Of a stretch of DNA of 64,000 nucleotides, positions 16,699-26,085 are shown piece by piece. The notes beneath the pieces are model-generated. The model worked only from the letters and a program-made list of their open reading frames with translations. It was not told the origin of the DNA and searched no databases. The stretch's first letter is position 1; every line of letters starts with the position of its first letter. Both the position numbers and the translations under genes were made by a program. The DNA is from JAAYBF01 sp963716445 (GTDB lineage Bacteria; Actinomycetota; Thermoleophilia; Solirubrobacterales; Thermoleophilaceae). The stretch lies in the NCBI GenBank assembly GCA_963716445.1, contig OY970313.1, forward strand, positions 1,240,001-1,304,000, written 5' to 3'.

Positions 16699-18045
16699 AT
16701 GGGATCGGACTGGGACCGCGTCTATACCCGTAGGCAGGCGCTTGGCGTCGGCGCCGCGGGAGTCGGGGCGTTCTACCTGGCCGCGTGTGGGGACGGCGGC
16801 TCGGGATCGAGCGGCGGGCGCGACGTGAACGCCGTCTTCGACTTCGAGTACGCGGGCAAGCCGGGAAGCATGAAGCGCTACTGGGAGGCGCTCAGGGACC
16901 GGCTCGAGGAGTCCGACATCGACGCGCGGCTCGCCGACCTGTCGTTCGTCAACTACGCGAACATGGAGGCGCGGTTGCAGAGCGCGCACGCCGCCCGCCG
17001 CGGCCCGACGATCGAGACCTGGTTCCCCAACTGGTTCATCTGGGAGTTCATCTCCCAGGACGCGCTCACGCCGGTCCAGGACCATGTCCGCGACGGCGCG
17101 ACCGACGACTGGCTCTTCGCCCAGCAGATCGACGGCAAGTACTGGGGCATGCCCTTCTACGCCGAGCAGGCGCTGCTGATCGCGAACAAGCGTCACCTGG
17201 CCAAGGCCGGCGTCGAGATCGACGACCGGCTCGAGTCCTGGGACGCCTTCATGGAGGCCTGCGCGCGGATCAAGCGCAGCGGCGAGCTGCCGGTGATGGT
17301 CGGCGCCGCCGACGGCTACTCGTGCGACAAGTGGTCGCTCGCGTCGAGCATGGAGTACATGGAGTCGGTCAAGCAGCTCCCCTTGAACCTGCTCGGCGAG
17401 CTGCCGGTCGAGGAGCCGGTGGTCTCGGCTTGGATGGATTACTTCAACCAGCTCAGCCGCGACGGCTACGTCAACGACGACGTTGCGAAGATCACCGAGC
17501 AGCAGTCGCTCGATCGCTTCCTCGGAGGGGAGGGCGCGTTCGCGATGCTCTACCCGGGAATCATCTTCGACAAGGACCCTGAGGAGTTCCGCGTCGTCGG
17601 CTACTGGAACGGGCCCGGGAGGTACGCGGCGCCGATCGCCGTCTCCGGGAACCTGATGCTGATGACGAGCTACGGCGAGAACAAGGAGGCCGCCGGCAGG
17701 ATCGCCGACTTCATGCAGGAGCCCGAGCAGCTCCAGCTCTTCAGCCGCATCACCGGTGAGCTGCCCTGCAACCGGACCTTCGATCCGAGCGAGCTCGGCG
17801 AGCTCGAGCGCACCGCGTGGAGGCTGATGACCGATCCGGGGCCGGGCAAGGTAGTCACCTGGCCGCGCGATCGCATGCCGACCGTCGGCGCGGACGTGAT
17901 CTGGGAGCTCGGCCCGAAGGCGTTCACCGGCGAGAGCCCCGCCAAGCTGCGCGCCGCCTATCAGGACCGGCTCGACCGCTACCGTGAGCAGAACGGTGCT
18001 CAGATCGAGGAGTACAAGAAGTACGTGGACTCGATCGAGGGGTAG
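16699..18045 (+). CDS. Extracellular solute-binding lipoprotein of a carbohydrate ABC transporter
   Basis: A 448-residue family 1 (MalE/UgpB-type) binding protein. The N-terminus has a twin-Arg motif (RRQALG, R11-R12), a short hydrophobic stretch and a lipobox LAAC with Cys30, so it is probably a Tat-exported lipoprotein. The body has the family's periplasmic-binding features (GKYWGMPFYAEQALLIANK, GEGAFAMLYPG). ATG is preceded by GGCGAGGAGG. First gene of the uptake operon; ligand unknown, though sugar or polyol is typical. Confidence 0.9.
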   Translation: MGSDWDRVYTRRQALGVGAAGVGAFYLAACGDGGSGSSGGRDVNAVFDFEYAGKPGSMKRYWEALRDRLEESDIDARLADLSFVNYANMEARLQSAHAARRGPTIETWFPNWFIWEFISQDALTPVQDHVRDGATDDWLFAQQIDGKYWGMPFYAEQALLIANKRHLAKAGVEIDDRLESWDAFMEACARIKRSGELPVMVGAADGYSCDKWSLASSMEYMESVKQLPLNLLGELPVEEPVVSAWMDYFNQLSRDGYVNDDVAKITEQQSLDRFLGGEGAFAMLYPGIIFDKDPEEFRVVGYWNGPGRYAAPIAVSGNLMLMTSYGENKEAAGRIADFMQEPEQLQLFSRITGELPCNRTFDPSELGELERTAWRLMTDPGPGKVVTWPRDRMPTVGADVIWELGPKAFTGESPAKLRAAYQDRLDRYREQNGAQIEEYKKYVDSIEG

Positions 18046-18927
18046 ATGAGCGCCGCGTCGGCGGCGCTCCGGCGAGCACGAGGCTGGCCGTGGGTGCTCC
18101 CCGCGCTCGCGATCGTCGGCTTCGTGCTGGCCTTCCCGATCGCGAAGGTCGTCCAGTACAGCCTCACGGACCGGACGACCTTCCTCGACGGGAGCTTCGT
18201 CGGGCTGGAGAACTACTCCGACCTGCTCCACGACGAGCTCTTCTGGCGCGCGCTCGAGAACAACCTGATTCTGCTCCTGAGCGTGCCGCTGAGCATCGCG
18301 CTCGCGCTCGCGATCACGGCGATCGTCTATCGCGGGGTGCGCGGCGGCCGGGTGTACGAGCTGCTGATCTTCCTGCCGTTCCTGCCTGCGATCGCCTCGA
18401 TCGCCGTCGTCTTCCTCTACCTGCTCAGCAACGGCGGGCCGCTCAACGAGCTGCTGAGAGGGGCGGGCCTCGACGGGCTGGCGCACGCCTGGCTGCGCGA
18501 GCCCGAGACCGCGATCTGGAGCGTGCTGGGGGTCGTGCTCTGGAAGCGGATCGGCTTCACGGTGCTGCTGTTCATGGCGCGCATGGCGAGCATCGACCGC
18601 ACGCTCTTCGACGCGGCCGCCGTCGACGGGGCGAGCTGGGCCCGGACGTACTGGCAGGTGGCCGTGCCGCAGATGCGCGGGATCATCGGCCTGGCGGCGG
18701 TGTTCGGCTACATCGAGGCGTTCTCGTGGACGTTCGCCTACGTCGCGATCCTCACCCAGGGCGGCCCGGACCGCAGCACCTACACGCTCGAGTACCTGCT
18801 CTACAAGCTGCAGTTCGACCAGCGGCTGGTCGGCCTGGCGTCGGCGGTCGCGGTGATGCTGCTGATCGCGGCGCTCGCGGTCGCGGCCTACCGGATCCAT
18901 CGCGCGCGGCGGGAGGCCTTCGCGTGA
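18046..18927 (+). CDS. Carbohydrate ABC transporter permease (MalF/UgpA type)
   Basis: A 293-residue inner-membrane permease with about six transmembrane helices. The EAA loop that docks on the ATPase is visible as DAAAVDGASWARTYWQVAVPQMRG near residues 186-209. It starts directly after the binding-protein stop and its own TGA overlaps the GTG of the second permease. Confidence 0.92.
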   Translation: MSAASAALRRARGWPWVLPALAIVGFVLAFPIAKVVQYSLTDRTTFLDGSFVGLENYSDLLHDELFWRALENNLILLLSVPLSIALALAITAIVYRGVRGGRVYELLIFLPFLPAIASIAVVFLYLLSNGGPLNELLRGAGLDGLAHAWLREPETAIWSVLGVVLWKRIGFTVLLFMARMASIDRTLFDAAAVDGASWARTYWQVAVPQMRGIIGLAAVFGYIEAFSWTFAYVAILTQGGPDRSTYTLEYLLYKLQFDQRLVGLASAVAVMLLIAALAVAAYRIHRARREAFA

Positions 18928-19778
18928 GCGTCCCGCGCCGGCGCTCGTCGGCCCGGCGGCTCGCGGCGAGCGCCGGCGAGCACGGGTTCCTGATCGCCGT
19001 CGCCTTCGTTTCGGTGTTTCCGCTCTACGTGATGCTCGTCGCCTCGTTCCAGCGCGCCACCAGCTTCAGCGGCGCGGCCCTGCTGCCGACGCTCGATCCG
19101 ACCTTCGAGAACTACACGCGGGTCTGGAACGAGCTCGGATTCGATCGGATGTTCGTCAACAGCCTCGTCCTCAGCCTGTCGTCGGCGGCGATCGCCACGC
19201 TGCTCGCCGCGGGGGCGGCCTACGGCTTCACGCGCTTTCGCTTCGCGGGGCGCGGCGTGCTGCTGGTCGGGATCGTCGGGACGATGGCGATTCCGCCGAT
19301 CGTCGTGATCGTGCCGCTCTTCGTGGTGATGAGCGACCTCAGGCTGGTCAACGAGCTGAGCTCGGCGATCCTCGTCGAGGTCGGCCTGAACGTCCCGTTC
19401 GCGACCTTCCTGCTGTTCACCTACATGAAGGACCTGCCGGCCGAGCTGTTCGAGTCCGCCGAGGTCGACGGCGCGTCACGCTGGCGGCAGTTCGTCGAGA
19501 TCGCGTTGCCGGTCTCGCTGCCCGCACTGGCGACGACGATGATCGTCTGCGCGATGTACGCCTGGAACGAGCTGCTGATCCCGCTCGTCTTCTGGCAGAC
19601 GGAGCAGCTGACGACCCTGATGGTGGGGCTCGCGATCCTCGGGCCGGGTCGCAGCGGCGCCCAGGACGTTCCGCTGCTGATGGCCGGAGTGACGATCTCG
19701 GTCGCCCCGCTGGTGCTCGCCTTCCTGATCGGCAGGCGGGCGCTGGTGCGCGGGCTCGTCGAGGGCGGGGAGCGGTAG
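18924..19778 (+). CDS. Carbohydrate ABC transporter permease (MalG/UgpE type)
   Basis: A 284-residue permease with six predicted helices and the EAA loop ESAEVDGASRWRQFVEIALP. It pairs with the preceding MalF-type subunit. The GTG at 18924 overlaps the preceding stop; the longer frame upstream is the out-of-frame shadow of the first permease. Confidence 0.92.
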   Translation: MSVPRRRSSARRLAASAGEHGFLIAVAFVSVFPLYVMLVASFQRATSFSGAALLPTLDPTFENYTRVWNELGFDRMFVNSLVLSLSSAAIATLLAAGAAYGFTRFRFAGRGVLLVGIVGTMAIPPIVVIVPLFVVMSDLRLVNELSSAILVEVGLNVPFATFLLFTYMKDLPAELFESAEVDGASRWRQFVEIALPVSLPALATTMIVCAMYAWNELLIPLVFWQTEQLTTLMVGLAILGPGRSGAQDVPLLMAGVTISVAPLVLAFLIGRRALVRGLVEGGER

Positions 19779-19782
19779 GGCC

Positions 19783-20985
19783 TTGGCGTCGGTGCAGCTG
19801 AGAGACGCGCGCAAGGTCTACCCGAACGGCGTCGAGGCGCTGCGCGGCGTCGACCTCGAGGTCGAGGACGGCGAGCTGATGGTCCTGGTCGGGTCGTCGG
19901 GCTGCGGCAAGACGACCGCCCTGCGCGTCGTCGCGGGCCTCGAGCGGCTCAGCTCCGGCGCCATCTGCATCGGCGGCGACGACGTCGGCTCGATCCCGGC
20001 CGCCGAGCGCGACGTCGCAATGGTGTTCCAGAGCTACGGCCTCTATCCGCACATGAGCGTCGCCCGCAACGTCGCATTCGGCCTGCGCGCGCGGGGCGTG
20101 CCGCGCGACGAGCAGCGCGTGCGGGTCGAGCGGATCGCGAAGGCGCTCGACATCGAGTCGCTGCTCGATCGCAAGCCGCGCGAGCTGTCCGGCGGTCAGC
20201 GCCAGCGCGTCGCGATGGGCCGGGCGATCGTCCGCGATCCGCGTGTCTTCCTGATGGACGAGCCGCTGTCCAACCTCGACGCGCGCCTGCGCGTGCAGAT
20301 GCGCGGGGAGATCGTCCGGATCCAGCAGGAGCTGGGAACGACGACGATCTACGTGACCCACGACCAGGTCGAGGCGATGACGATGGGCCAGCGGGTCGCC
20401 GTCATGGACGGCGGCAAGCTGCGCCAGGTCGCGGCCCCGGAGCGCCTCTACGAGGCGCCGGCCAACGTGTTCGTCGCTCGCTTCATGGGCAGCCCGCCGA
20501 TCAACCTGCTGCTCGGCCGCATCGACTCGGTCGACGGCCGGCTCGCCTGCCGCCTGGGAGGCGCCACGCTCGCGATCCCGGACGAGCTGGCCGCCGCGCG
20601 GCCGCGACTGCGCGAGTACGCCGGACGCGACGTGATCGTCGGCGTGCGGCCGGACGCGTTCGCGATCGCGCCGCCGGGCGAGGAGCACGGGCTGCCGGGC
20701 CAGGTCTATCTCGCCGAGATGCTCGGCTCCGAGTCCCTCGTCCACGTCGAGGTCGAGGCGCAGGCCCCGGCGGGCACGGACGGAGGTGGCCAGCTGCCGG
20801 CCTGGGACGCGGCCGGCGACGGCCGCGGACGGCTGAGCGGCCGCTTCCCGGGCGGGTTGCGAAGCGCGTCCGGCGACAGCGTCGCGGTCGCCGTCGACCC
20901 CGCGCGGCTCGAGCTCTTCGACCGCGAGACCGGCGACGCGCTCGATCGCGTGACGATCCCGGCAGCCGCCGGCGAGCGCCCCTAA
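19783..20985 (+). CDS. ABC transporter ATP-binding protein (MalK/UgpC/MsmX type)
   Basis: The ATPase of the carbohydrate importer, 400 residues from a TTG. Walker A GSSGCGKTT near 37-45, Q-loop VFQSYGLYPHM, signature LSGGQRQRVAMG, Walker B VFLMDEPLSNLDA and the switch THDQVEA are all intact. The C-terminal ~150 residues form the TOBE regulatory domain. Many such ATPases serve several importers, but linkage here argues for a dedicated one. Confidence 0.93.
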   Translation: MASVQLRDARKVYPNGVEALRGVDLEVEDGELMVLVGSSGCGKTTALRVVAGLERLSSGAICIGGDDVGSIPAAERDVAMVFQSYGLYPHMSVARNVAFGLRARGVPRDEQRVRVERIAKALDIESLLDRKPRELSGGQRQRVAMGRAIVRDPRVFLMDEPLSNLDARLRVQMRGEIVRIQQELGTTTIYVTHDQVEAMTMGQRVAVMDGGKLRQVAAPERLYEAPANVFVARFMGSPPINLLLGRIDSVDGRLACRLGGATLAIPDELAAARPRLREYAGRDVIVGVRPDAFAIAPPGEEHGLPGQVYLAEMLGSESLVHVEVEAQAPAGTDGGGQLPAWDAAGDGRGRLSGRFPGGLRSASGDSVAVAVDPARLELFDRETGDALDRVTIPAAAGERP

Positions 20986-20994
20986 GCTCGGCGC

Positions 20995-21732
20995 GTGCAC
21001 CGCATCGGCCTGCTGGCGCCGTTCCACGAGCTTCCCGGGGAGCTCGCCGACGTGGTCGCCGAGGCGCACGAGCCGGCCGCGCAGTGGCAGGTCGTCACGG
21101 CCGCCGAGGACAGCCACGACATTCCGGCCCTGTTGGCGACCGGCAGCGACGCGGCGCTCCGCGCCGGCGTCGAGCGGATGCTGCGCTGGCGACCCGACGT
21201 GGTCGTCTGGGCGTGCACGAGCGGCTCGTTCGTGCGCGGGCGCTCCGGGGCGCTCGAGCAGGCGGCGCGGATCGAGCGGGTCGCCGGCGTGCCGGCGACC
21301 AGCACGTCGCTCGCGTTCGCCGAGGCGCTCGCGGCCCTCGAGATCGAGCGGGTGACGCTGATCGCTCCCTACCCCGAGCCGGCCACCGTGGCCTTCAAGG
21401 ACTTCCTCGGCGAGTGGGGCGTCGAAGTCGAGCGGTCGATCCACCTGGACTGCGCCTCGGGCACGATCTCCGAGCTGCTGACCGCGGCGGACCTGGACGA
21501 CGCCCTGCGGGCCGTGGGCGAAGACGCGCCGATCGTGATCCCCGACACGGCGGTGTGGGGCTTCGAGCTCTACCGCGAGCTGGCGCCGCGGCTGTCCGTC
21601 CCGCTGCTGGTCGCCAACCAGGTGACGTTGTGGCGAGCCTTCGACCTCGCGGGCATGTCGACGGATCTCGAACGCTTCGGCGCGCTGCGCGACCGCGCCG
21701 CGCCCGGTATCACTCGTGGCGGCGTCAACTAG
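20995..21732 (+). CDS. Asp/Glu racemase superfamily enzyme (maleate isomerase / arylmalonate decarboxylase-like)
   Basis: A 245-residue protein of the family that includes maleate cis-trans isomerase, hydantoin racemase and arylmalonate decarboxylase. The first catalytic Cys is present (C74 in ACTSGS). At the place of the second Cys the sequence reads VIPDTAVWGFE, with Asp/Thr instead. Two-Cys members racemise or isomerise and one-Cys members can decarboxylate, so chemistry is open. It lies between the sugar importer and an aldehyde dehydrogenase, suggesting a role in catabolising the imported compound. Confidence 0.75.
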   Translation: MHRIGLLAPFHELPGELADVVAEAHEPAAQWQVVTAAEDSHDIPALLATGSDAALRAGVERMLRWRPDVVVWACTSGSFVRGRSGALEQAARIERVAGVPATSTSLAFAEALAALEIERVTLIAPYPEPATVAFKDFLGEWGVEVERSIHLDCASGTISELLTAADLDDALRAVGEDAPIVIPDTAVWGFELYRELAPRLSVPLLVANQVTLWRAFDLAGMSTDLERFGALRDRAAPGITRGGVN

Positions 21733-21744
21733 GAGGAGACAGCG

Positions 21745-23289
21745 ATGACGGGCACCGTCGAGACGATCGGGCAGCTCATCGGGGGCGAGAGCGTCGGCTC
21801 CGGCGGCTCCGCCTCGATCACGGTCTGGAACCCGAGCCTCGGGGAGCCGATCGCCGAGGTCCCGGACGGCACGCGGGCGGACGTCGACCGCGCCGTGAAG
21901 TCCGCGCGCGCCGCTCTGCGCGAGTGGTGGGCGCTGGCGCCGTACGAGCGCGAGCGCGCTCTGCACCGGATCGGCGACCTGATCCTCGAGCGCAAGGAGA
22001 GCCTCGTTCGGCTCGAGAGCGCCGACACCGGCAAGACGCTCGCCGCCACGGTCGACGACGTCGACTTCGCGGCCGAGATCTTCCACTTCTCCTCAGCTCA
22101 TGCGGCGCGCGCGCACGGCGAGCAGATCCCGCTCTCCGAGCGCGGAACGCTCTGCTACACGCTGCTCGAGCCGATCGGCGTGGTGGGTGCGATCACGTCG
22201 TGGAACTCCGCCTTGGTGATCGCGGCGGCGACGCTGGGGCCGGCGCTCGCGGCCGGCTGCGCGGTCGTCGTCAAGCCCGACCAGCAGGCCCCGCTGGCGA
22301 CGCTCGAGCTCGCGCGGATCGCGATCGAGGCGGGAGCCCCGGCCGGATGCGTCAACGTCGTCACGGGCGGCGACGAGACCGGCGCCGCTCTCGCCGAGCA
22401 CCCCGGGATCGACAAGCTGACCTTCGCCGGGTCGGTCGAGACCAGCCGGTCGGTGCTGCGCGCGCTCGCCGAGAACGGCACGCCGAGCGGGATCGACGCC
22501 GGCGGCAAGAGCCCGAACGTCGTCTTCGCCGACGTCGACCTCGACACCTCGCTCGACCCGATCCTGCGCGGAGCGCTCACCAACGGCGGCCAGGAGTGCT
22601 GCACCGGCGCGCGAGTCCTGGTCGAGCAGGCGATCCTCGACGAGTTCGCCGAGCGTGCGGCGGAGCGGATCCGCCACATGCGCGTCGGCGACGCGGCTGA
22701 TCCAGCGACGGAGATCGGGCCGATGGTCAGCGCTCTGCATCGCGACCGCGTCGCCGGCTTCGTCGAGCGGGCAGTCGGCGAGGGCGCGCGCATCGCCGCG
22801 CAGGCCGACTGCCCCGCGCGCGGCTTCTTTTTTCCGCCGACGCTGCTCGACGGCGTCACCGAGACAATGGAGGTCTGGCGCGAGGAGGTCTTCGGGCCCG
22901 TCCTGGCGATCCGCGCCTTCGACGGAGACGACGACGCGCTCGAGCAGGCGAACGCGTCGCGCTACGGGCTCGCGGCGGGCGTCTGGACGGCTGACATCGA
23001 CCGCGCGATCCGCTTCGTTCGCGAGCTCGACGCCGGACTCGTCTGGGTCAACAGCTACCTCGACGTGCTGAGTCCCGCGGCGCCGTTCGGCGGCGGCAAG
23101 GACAGCGGCTTCGGCAGCTGGCTCGGCGTTCCCGGACCGAGCGAGTTCTCGCGCATGAAGACCGCATACGTCCGTGGCGTCCCGGCGGGCGGTCCGGCCG
23201 ACCGGCTGTCCGGCGGTCCGCGTTCGTCAGGCGGCCTGGGACAATCGAACGGTGGCGATCGGTCGACGCGACGTGACGAGCTTCGCTGA
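21745..23289 (+). CDS. Aldehyde dehydrogenase family protein
   Basis: An NAD(P)-dependent aldehyde dehydrogenase of 514 residues, preceded by a strong AGGAGGAG site. The conserved Asn is N154 (TSWNSAL), the Rossmann FAGS motif is at ~227-230, and the catalytic Cys lies in GGQECCTGAR (C285 or C286). The usual catalytic Glu of the LELGGKSP motif is replaced by Asp (IDAGGKSP, D251). The last ~40 residues are a low-complexity Gly/Ser/Arg tail overlapping dgt. Substrate unknown; it probably oxidises an aldehyde from the neighbouring pathway. Confidence 0.9.
   Translation: MTGTVETIGQLIGGESVGSGGSASITVWNPSLGEPIAEVPDGTRADVDRAVKSARAALREWWALAPYERERALHRIGDLILERKESLVRLESADTGKTLAATVDDVDFAAEIFHFSSAHAARAHGEQIPLSERGTLCYTLLEPIGVVGAITSWNSALVIAAATLGPALAAGCAVVVKPDQQAPLATLELARIAIEAGAPAGCVNVVTGGDETGAALAEHPGIDKLTFAGSVETSRSVLRALAENGTPSGIDAGGKSPNVVFADVDLDTSLDPILRGALTNGGQECCTGARVLVEQAILDEFAERAAERIRHMRVGDAADPATEIGPMVSALHRDRVAGFVERAVGEGARIAAQADCPARGFFFPPTLLDGVTETMEVWREEVFGPVLAIRAFDGDDDALEQANASRYGLAAGVWTADIDRAIRFVRELDAGLVWVNSYLDVLSPAAPFGGGKDSGFGSWLGVPGPSEFSRMKTAYVRGVPAGGPADRLSGGPRSSGGLGQSNGGDRSTRRDELR
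23240..23245 (+). promoter_or_regulatory. -10 hexamer GACAAT, probable leaderless dgt promoter
   Basis: GACAAT followed by 6 nt (cgaacg) and the GTG at 23252. It lies within the 3' end of the aldehyde dehydrogenase gene and supports this start for dgt. Confidence 0.4.
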
Positions 23290-24262
23290 CCGAGTCGCGG
23301 GCTTCGAGGACGAGCGGCTCCTGCCGCTGGCGACGCGGTCATACCCGGCGCTGCGCGCCCGCCCGGAGGAGGACTCCCCGCATCGGACGCCGTTTCAGCG
23401 CGACCGCGACCGGATCGTCCATTGCAAGGCCTTTCGGCGGCTCAAGCACAAGACCCAGGTCTTCATCGCGCCGGAGGGCGATCACTACCGCACACGCCTC
23501 ACGCACACCCTCGAGGCCTGCGGCATCGCCCGCAACGTGGCTCGCGCGCTCGGCCTCAACGAGGACCTCACCGAGGCGATCGGCCTCGGCCACGACCTCG
23601 GGCATCCGCCGTTCGGCCACATCGGCGAGCGGGTGCTCGACGAGTGCGTCGAGAGCCGCTATGGCGTGAGGTTCCGCCACAACGAGCACTCGCTGCGGGT
23701 CGTCGAGCGCCTCGAGCGCGACGGCCGCGGCCTCAACCTGACCGAGCAGGTTCGCGACGGGATCCTCAACCACACCGGCTCCGGAACGCCGGCGACGCTC
23801 GAGGCGCGGATCGTGCGGCTCGTCGACCGGATCGCCTACATCAACCACGACATCGACGACGCCCTGCGCGCCGGCGTGATCGAGCCGTCCGATCTGCCCC
23901 GGGCGGAGATCGACGCGCTCGGCGACAGCGGCTCGGCGCGGATCGGGACGCTCGTCGAGGACCTGATCGAGCGGTCGGCGGAGGCCGGCGACATCGTCCA
24001 GAGCGACGACGTCGGCGCCGCGATGCTGCGCCTGCGCAAGTTCATGTTCGAGCGCGTCTATCTCGGCGCCGACGCCCAGCGCGAGCGCCCGCGGATCGAG
24101 CGGCTGCTGCGGACGCTGTTCGACCACTACGCCGAGCAGCCGCCGCCTGCGGTCACCGCCGGCGCCTCCGAGCACGAGCGCGTGATCGACTACCTCGCCG
24201 GGATGACCGACCGTTATGCGATCCGCGCCTTCTCCGACCTGTCGCTGCCCGAGGGCTACTGA
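23252..24262 (+). CDS. dgt: Deoxyguanosinetriphosphate triphosphohydrolase (dGTPase-like)
   Basis: Hydrolyses dNTPs to nucleoside and triphosphate. From GTG 23252 it is 336 residues. The HD-domain metal ligands are clear: H in RTRLTHTLE, then the HD pair in GLGHDLGHPPFGHIGE, and a later Asp in RIAYINHDIDDA. It belongs to the short type-2 branch common next to dnaG in actinobacteria. Later GTG 23273 is also possible. The stop overlaps the dnaG ATG by one base. Confidence 0.9.
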   Translation: MAIGRRDVTSFADRVAGFEDERLLPLATRSYPALRARPEEDSPHRTPFQRDRDRIVHCKAFRRLKHKTQVFIAPEGDHYRTRLTHTLEACGIARNVARALGLNEDLTEAIGLGHDLGHPPFGHIGERVLDECVESRYGVRFRHNEHSLRVVERLERDGRGLNLTEQVRDGILNHTGSGTPATLEARIVRLVDRIAYINHDIDDALRAGVIEPSDLPRAEIDALGDSGSARIGTLVEDLIERSAEAGDIVQSDDVGAAMLRLRKFMFERVYLGADAQRERPRIERLLRTLFDHYAEQPPPAVTAGASEHERVIDYLAGMTDRYAIRAFSDLSLPEGY

Positions 24263-26085
24263 TGTCGCGCTACACGCAGGACTCGATCGAGCGGCTGCGC
24301 GAGGCCGTCGACATGGTCGGCCTGGTTGGCGCCCGGACCGACCTGCGCCGCGTCGGCTCGCGCTGGGTCGGCCTCTGCCCGTTCCACGACGAGCGCACGC
24401 CGTCGTTCTCGGTGAACGCCGAGCAGGGCCTCTACCACTGCTTCGGCTGCGGCGAGGGCGGCGACGCGATCAGCTTCGTGCGCGAGACCGAGCAGCTCGA
24501 CTTCGCCGAGGCCGTCGAGCTGCTCGCCGAGCGGTTCAACGTCGAGCTCAAGCGCGAGCGCGAGGACCCGCAGGAGGAGGAGCGCCGCCGCCGCCGTGGG
24601 CGGCTGCTCGCACTGTTGGAGCGTACGACGGCCTTCTACGAGAAGTACCTATGGGAATCGGAGGAGGCGCGCCCGGCGCGCGACTACCTGGCGGGCCGTG
24701 GCCTCTCCGAGGAAGTGCTGAGGTCCTTCAGGGTCGGCTGGTCGCCGACCGGCTGGGACAAGCTGCTGAGCGGCGCCCGGCAGGACGGGTTCACCCTCGA
24801 CGAGCTGATCGCCGGCGGGCTCGCCCAACCCAAGCGCTCCGGCGAGGGCGCCGTCGACCGCTTCCGCGGGCGGATCATGTTCCCGCTCGCCGACGCGCGT
24901 GGACGGGTCCTCGGCTTCGGCGCGCGGGCGATGGGGGACGACCAGGGGGCCAAGTACATCAACACCTCGGAGAACGCCATCTACCACAAGGGCCGTCAGC
25001 TCTTCGGGATCGACAAGGCACGTGTCGTGGCCGCGAAGTCGAGCCGCGTGGTCGTGGTCGAGGGCTACACCGACGTGCTTGCGCTGCACCAGGCCGGGGT
25101 AGCGGAGACCGTAGCGATCATGGGAACGGCGCTGACTGACCACCAGCTGTCCGAGCTGTCCCGCGCGGCCGGTGGCGAGGGAGTCGTCTACCTGGCGCTC
25201 GACGCCGACCGCTCCGGACAGGAGGCGATGCTGCGCGCGGCGAAGATCGCCGAGGCGCGCGACGTGGAGTTGCGCGTGGTCGAGCTGCCCGAGGGCGCCG
25301 ATCCGGCGGAGCTGGTCGCCGCGGAGGGCGCGGGCGCGATCGTCGGCCGCCTCGACGGCGCGCTCTCGGTGGTCGAGTTCGCGGTGCGGCGGGTGCTGGC
25401 CGACGCACAGCTCGGGACGCCCGAGGGCCGTGACCGCGCGCTGGCGCAGGCGCGCGACCTGATCGCCGAGACCCCTGAGCTGAGCGCCCGCCGGGACCAT
25501 CTCGTGCAGCTCGTCGCGGACCGCCTGGACGTGCCCGACGACTACGTCGTCTCGGCGGTCGCCGGCGCCCCGCGCCGGGCGGCGGCGCCCGCCGGCGAGC
25601 GGGGAGGCGGCGGCGATCCGGGACCGGAGTCGCCGCGCGCCGCTCCACAAGCGGGGCCCGCAGCGCCCGGGCCGGGCGCCGCGACGCTCGAGGCCGAGCG
25701 CGTCTTCCTGGCTCTCTGCCTCGCGTCGGGATCGACCGGTCGCGGGTACCTCGACCGCCTCGGACCCGCGCATCTGTCCTCAGCCGTCCTGCTGCGCGCC
25801 CGCGAGCACCTGATCGACCACTTCGACGATCCGCTTGTCGACCTCGATCCCGAGGACGGCGAGCTGGCGGAGGTCGTCGCCGGGATCGCGCTGCGCGCGG
25901 ACGAGGGCGAGCCCGCCGAAGAGCCGCTGCTGCGGATGAGCTTCCTGGCGCTCGACCTGCGACGGATCGACCGTGAGATCAGGCGCTCGCGCCGCGACGG
26001 CGACCTCTCCCGTCAGGCGGAGCTGGCGGGCGAGCGCCAGCAGGTGCGCCGCGACATGGACGCCGTGATGGGCGAGGTCTCATGA
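24262..26085 (+). CDS. dnaG: DNA primase
   Basis: Synthesises RNA primers for replication. 607 residues: an N-terminal CHC2 zinc-binding domain (CPFHDERTPSFSV ... YHCFGCGEGGD, residues ~38-62), the catalytic core, a TOPRIM domain (VVVVEGYTDVLALHQAG) with its acidic residues, a Pro/Ala/Gly-rich linker near 435-475 and a C-terminal helicase-interacting domain. The start is fixed by the TGATG overlap with dgt. dgt-dnaG-rpoD forms a replication/transcription initiation operon. Confidence 0.95.
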   Translation: MSRYTQDSIERLREAVDMVGLVGARTDLRRVGSRWVGLCPFHDERTPSFSVNAEQGLYHCFGCGEGGDAISFVRETEQLDFAEAVELLAERFNVELKREREDPQEEERRRRRGRLLALLERTTAFYEKYLWESEEARPARDYLAGRGLSEEVLRSFRVGWSPTGWDKLLSGARQDGFTLDELIAGGLAQPKRSGEGAVDRFRGRIMFPLADARGRVLGFGARAMGDDQGAKYINTSENAIYHKGRQLFGIDKARVVAAKSSRVVVVEGYTDVLALHQAGVAETVAIMGTALTDHQLSELSRAAGGEGVVYLALDADRSGQEAMLRAAKIAEARDVELRVVELPEGADPAELVAAEGAGAIVGRLDGALSVVEFAVRRVLADAQLGTPEGRDRALAQARDLIAETPELSARRDHLVQLVADRLDVPDDYVVSAVAGAPRRAAAPAGERGGGGDPGPESPRAAPQAGPAAPGPGAATLEAERVFLALCLASGSTGRGYLDRLGPAHLSSAVLLRAREHLIDHFDDPLVDLDPEDGELAEVVAGIALRADEGEPAEEPLLRMSFLALDLRRIDREIRRSRRDGDLSRQAELAGERQQVRRDMDAVMGEVS

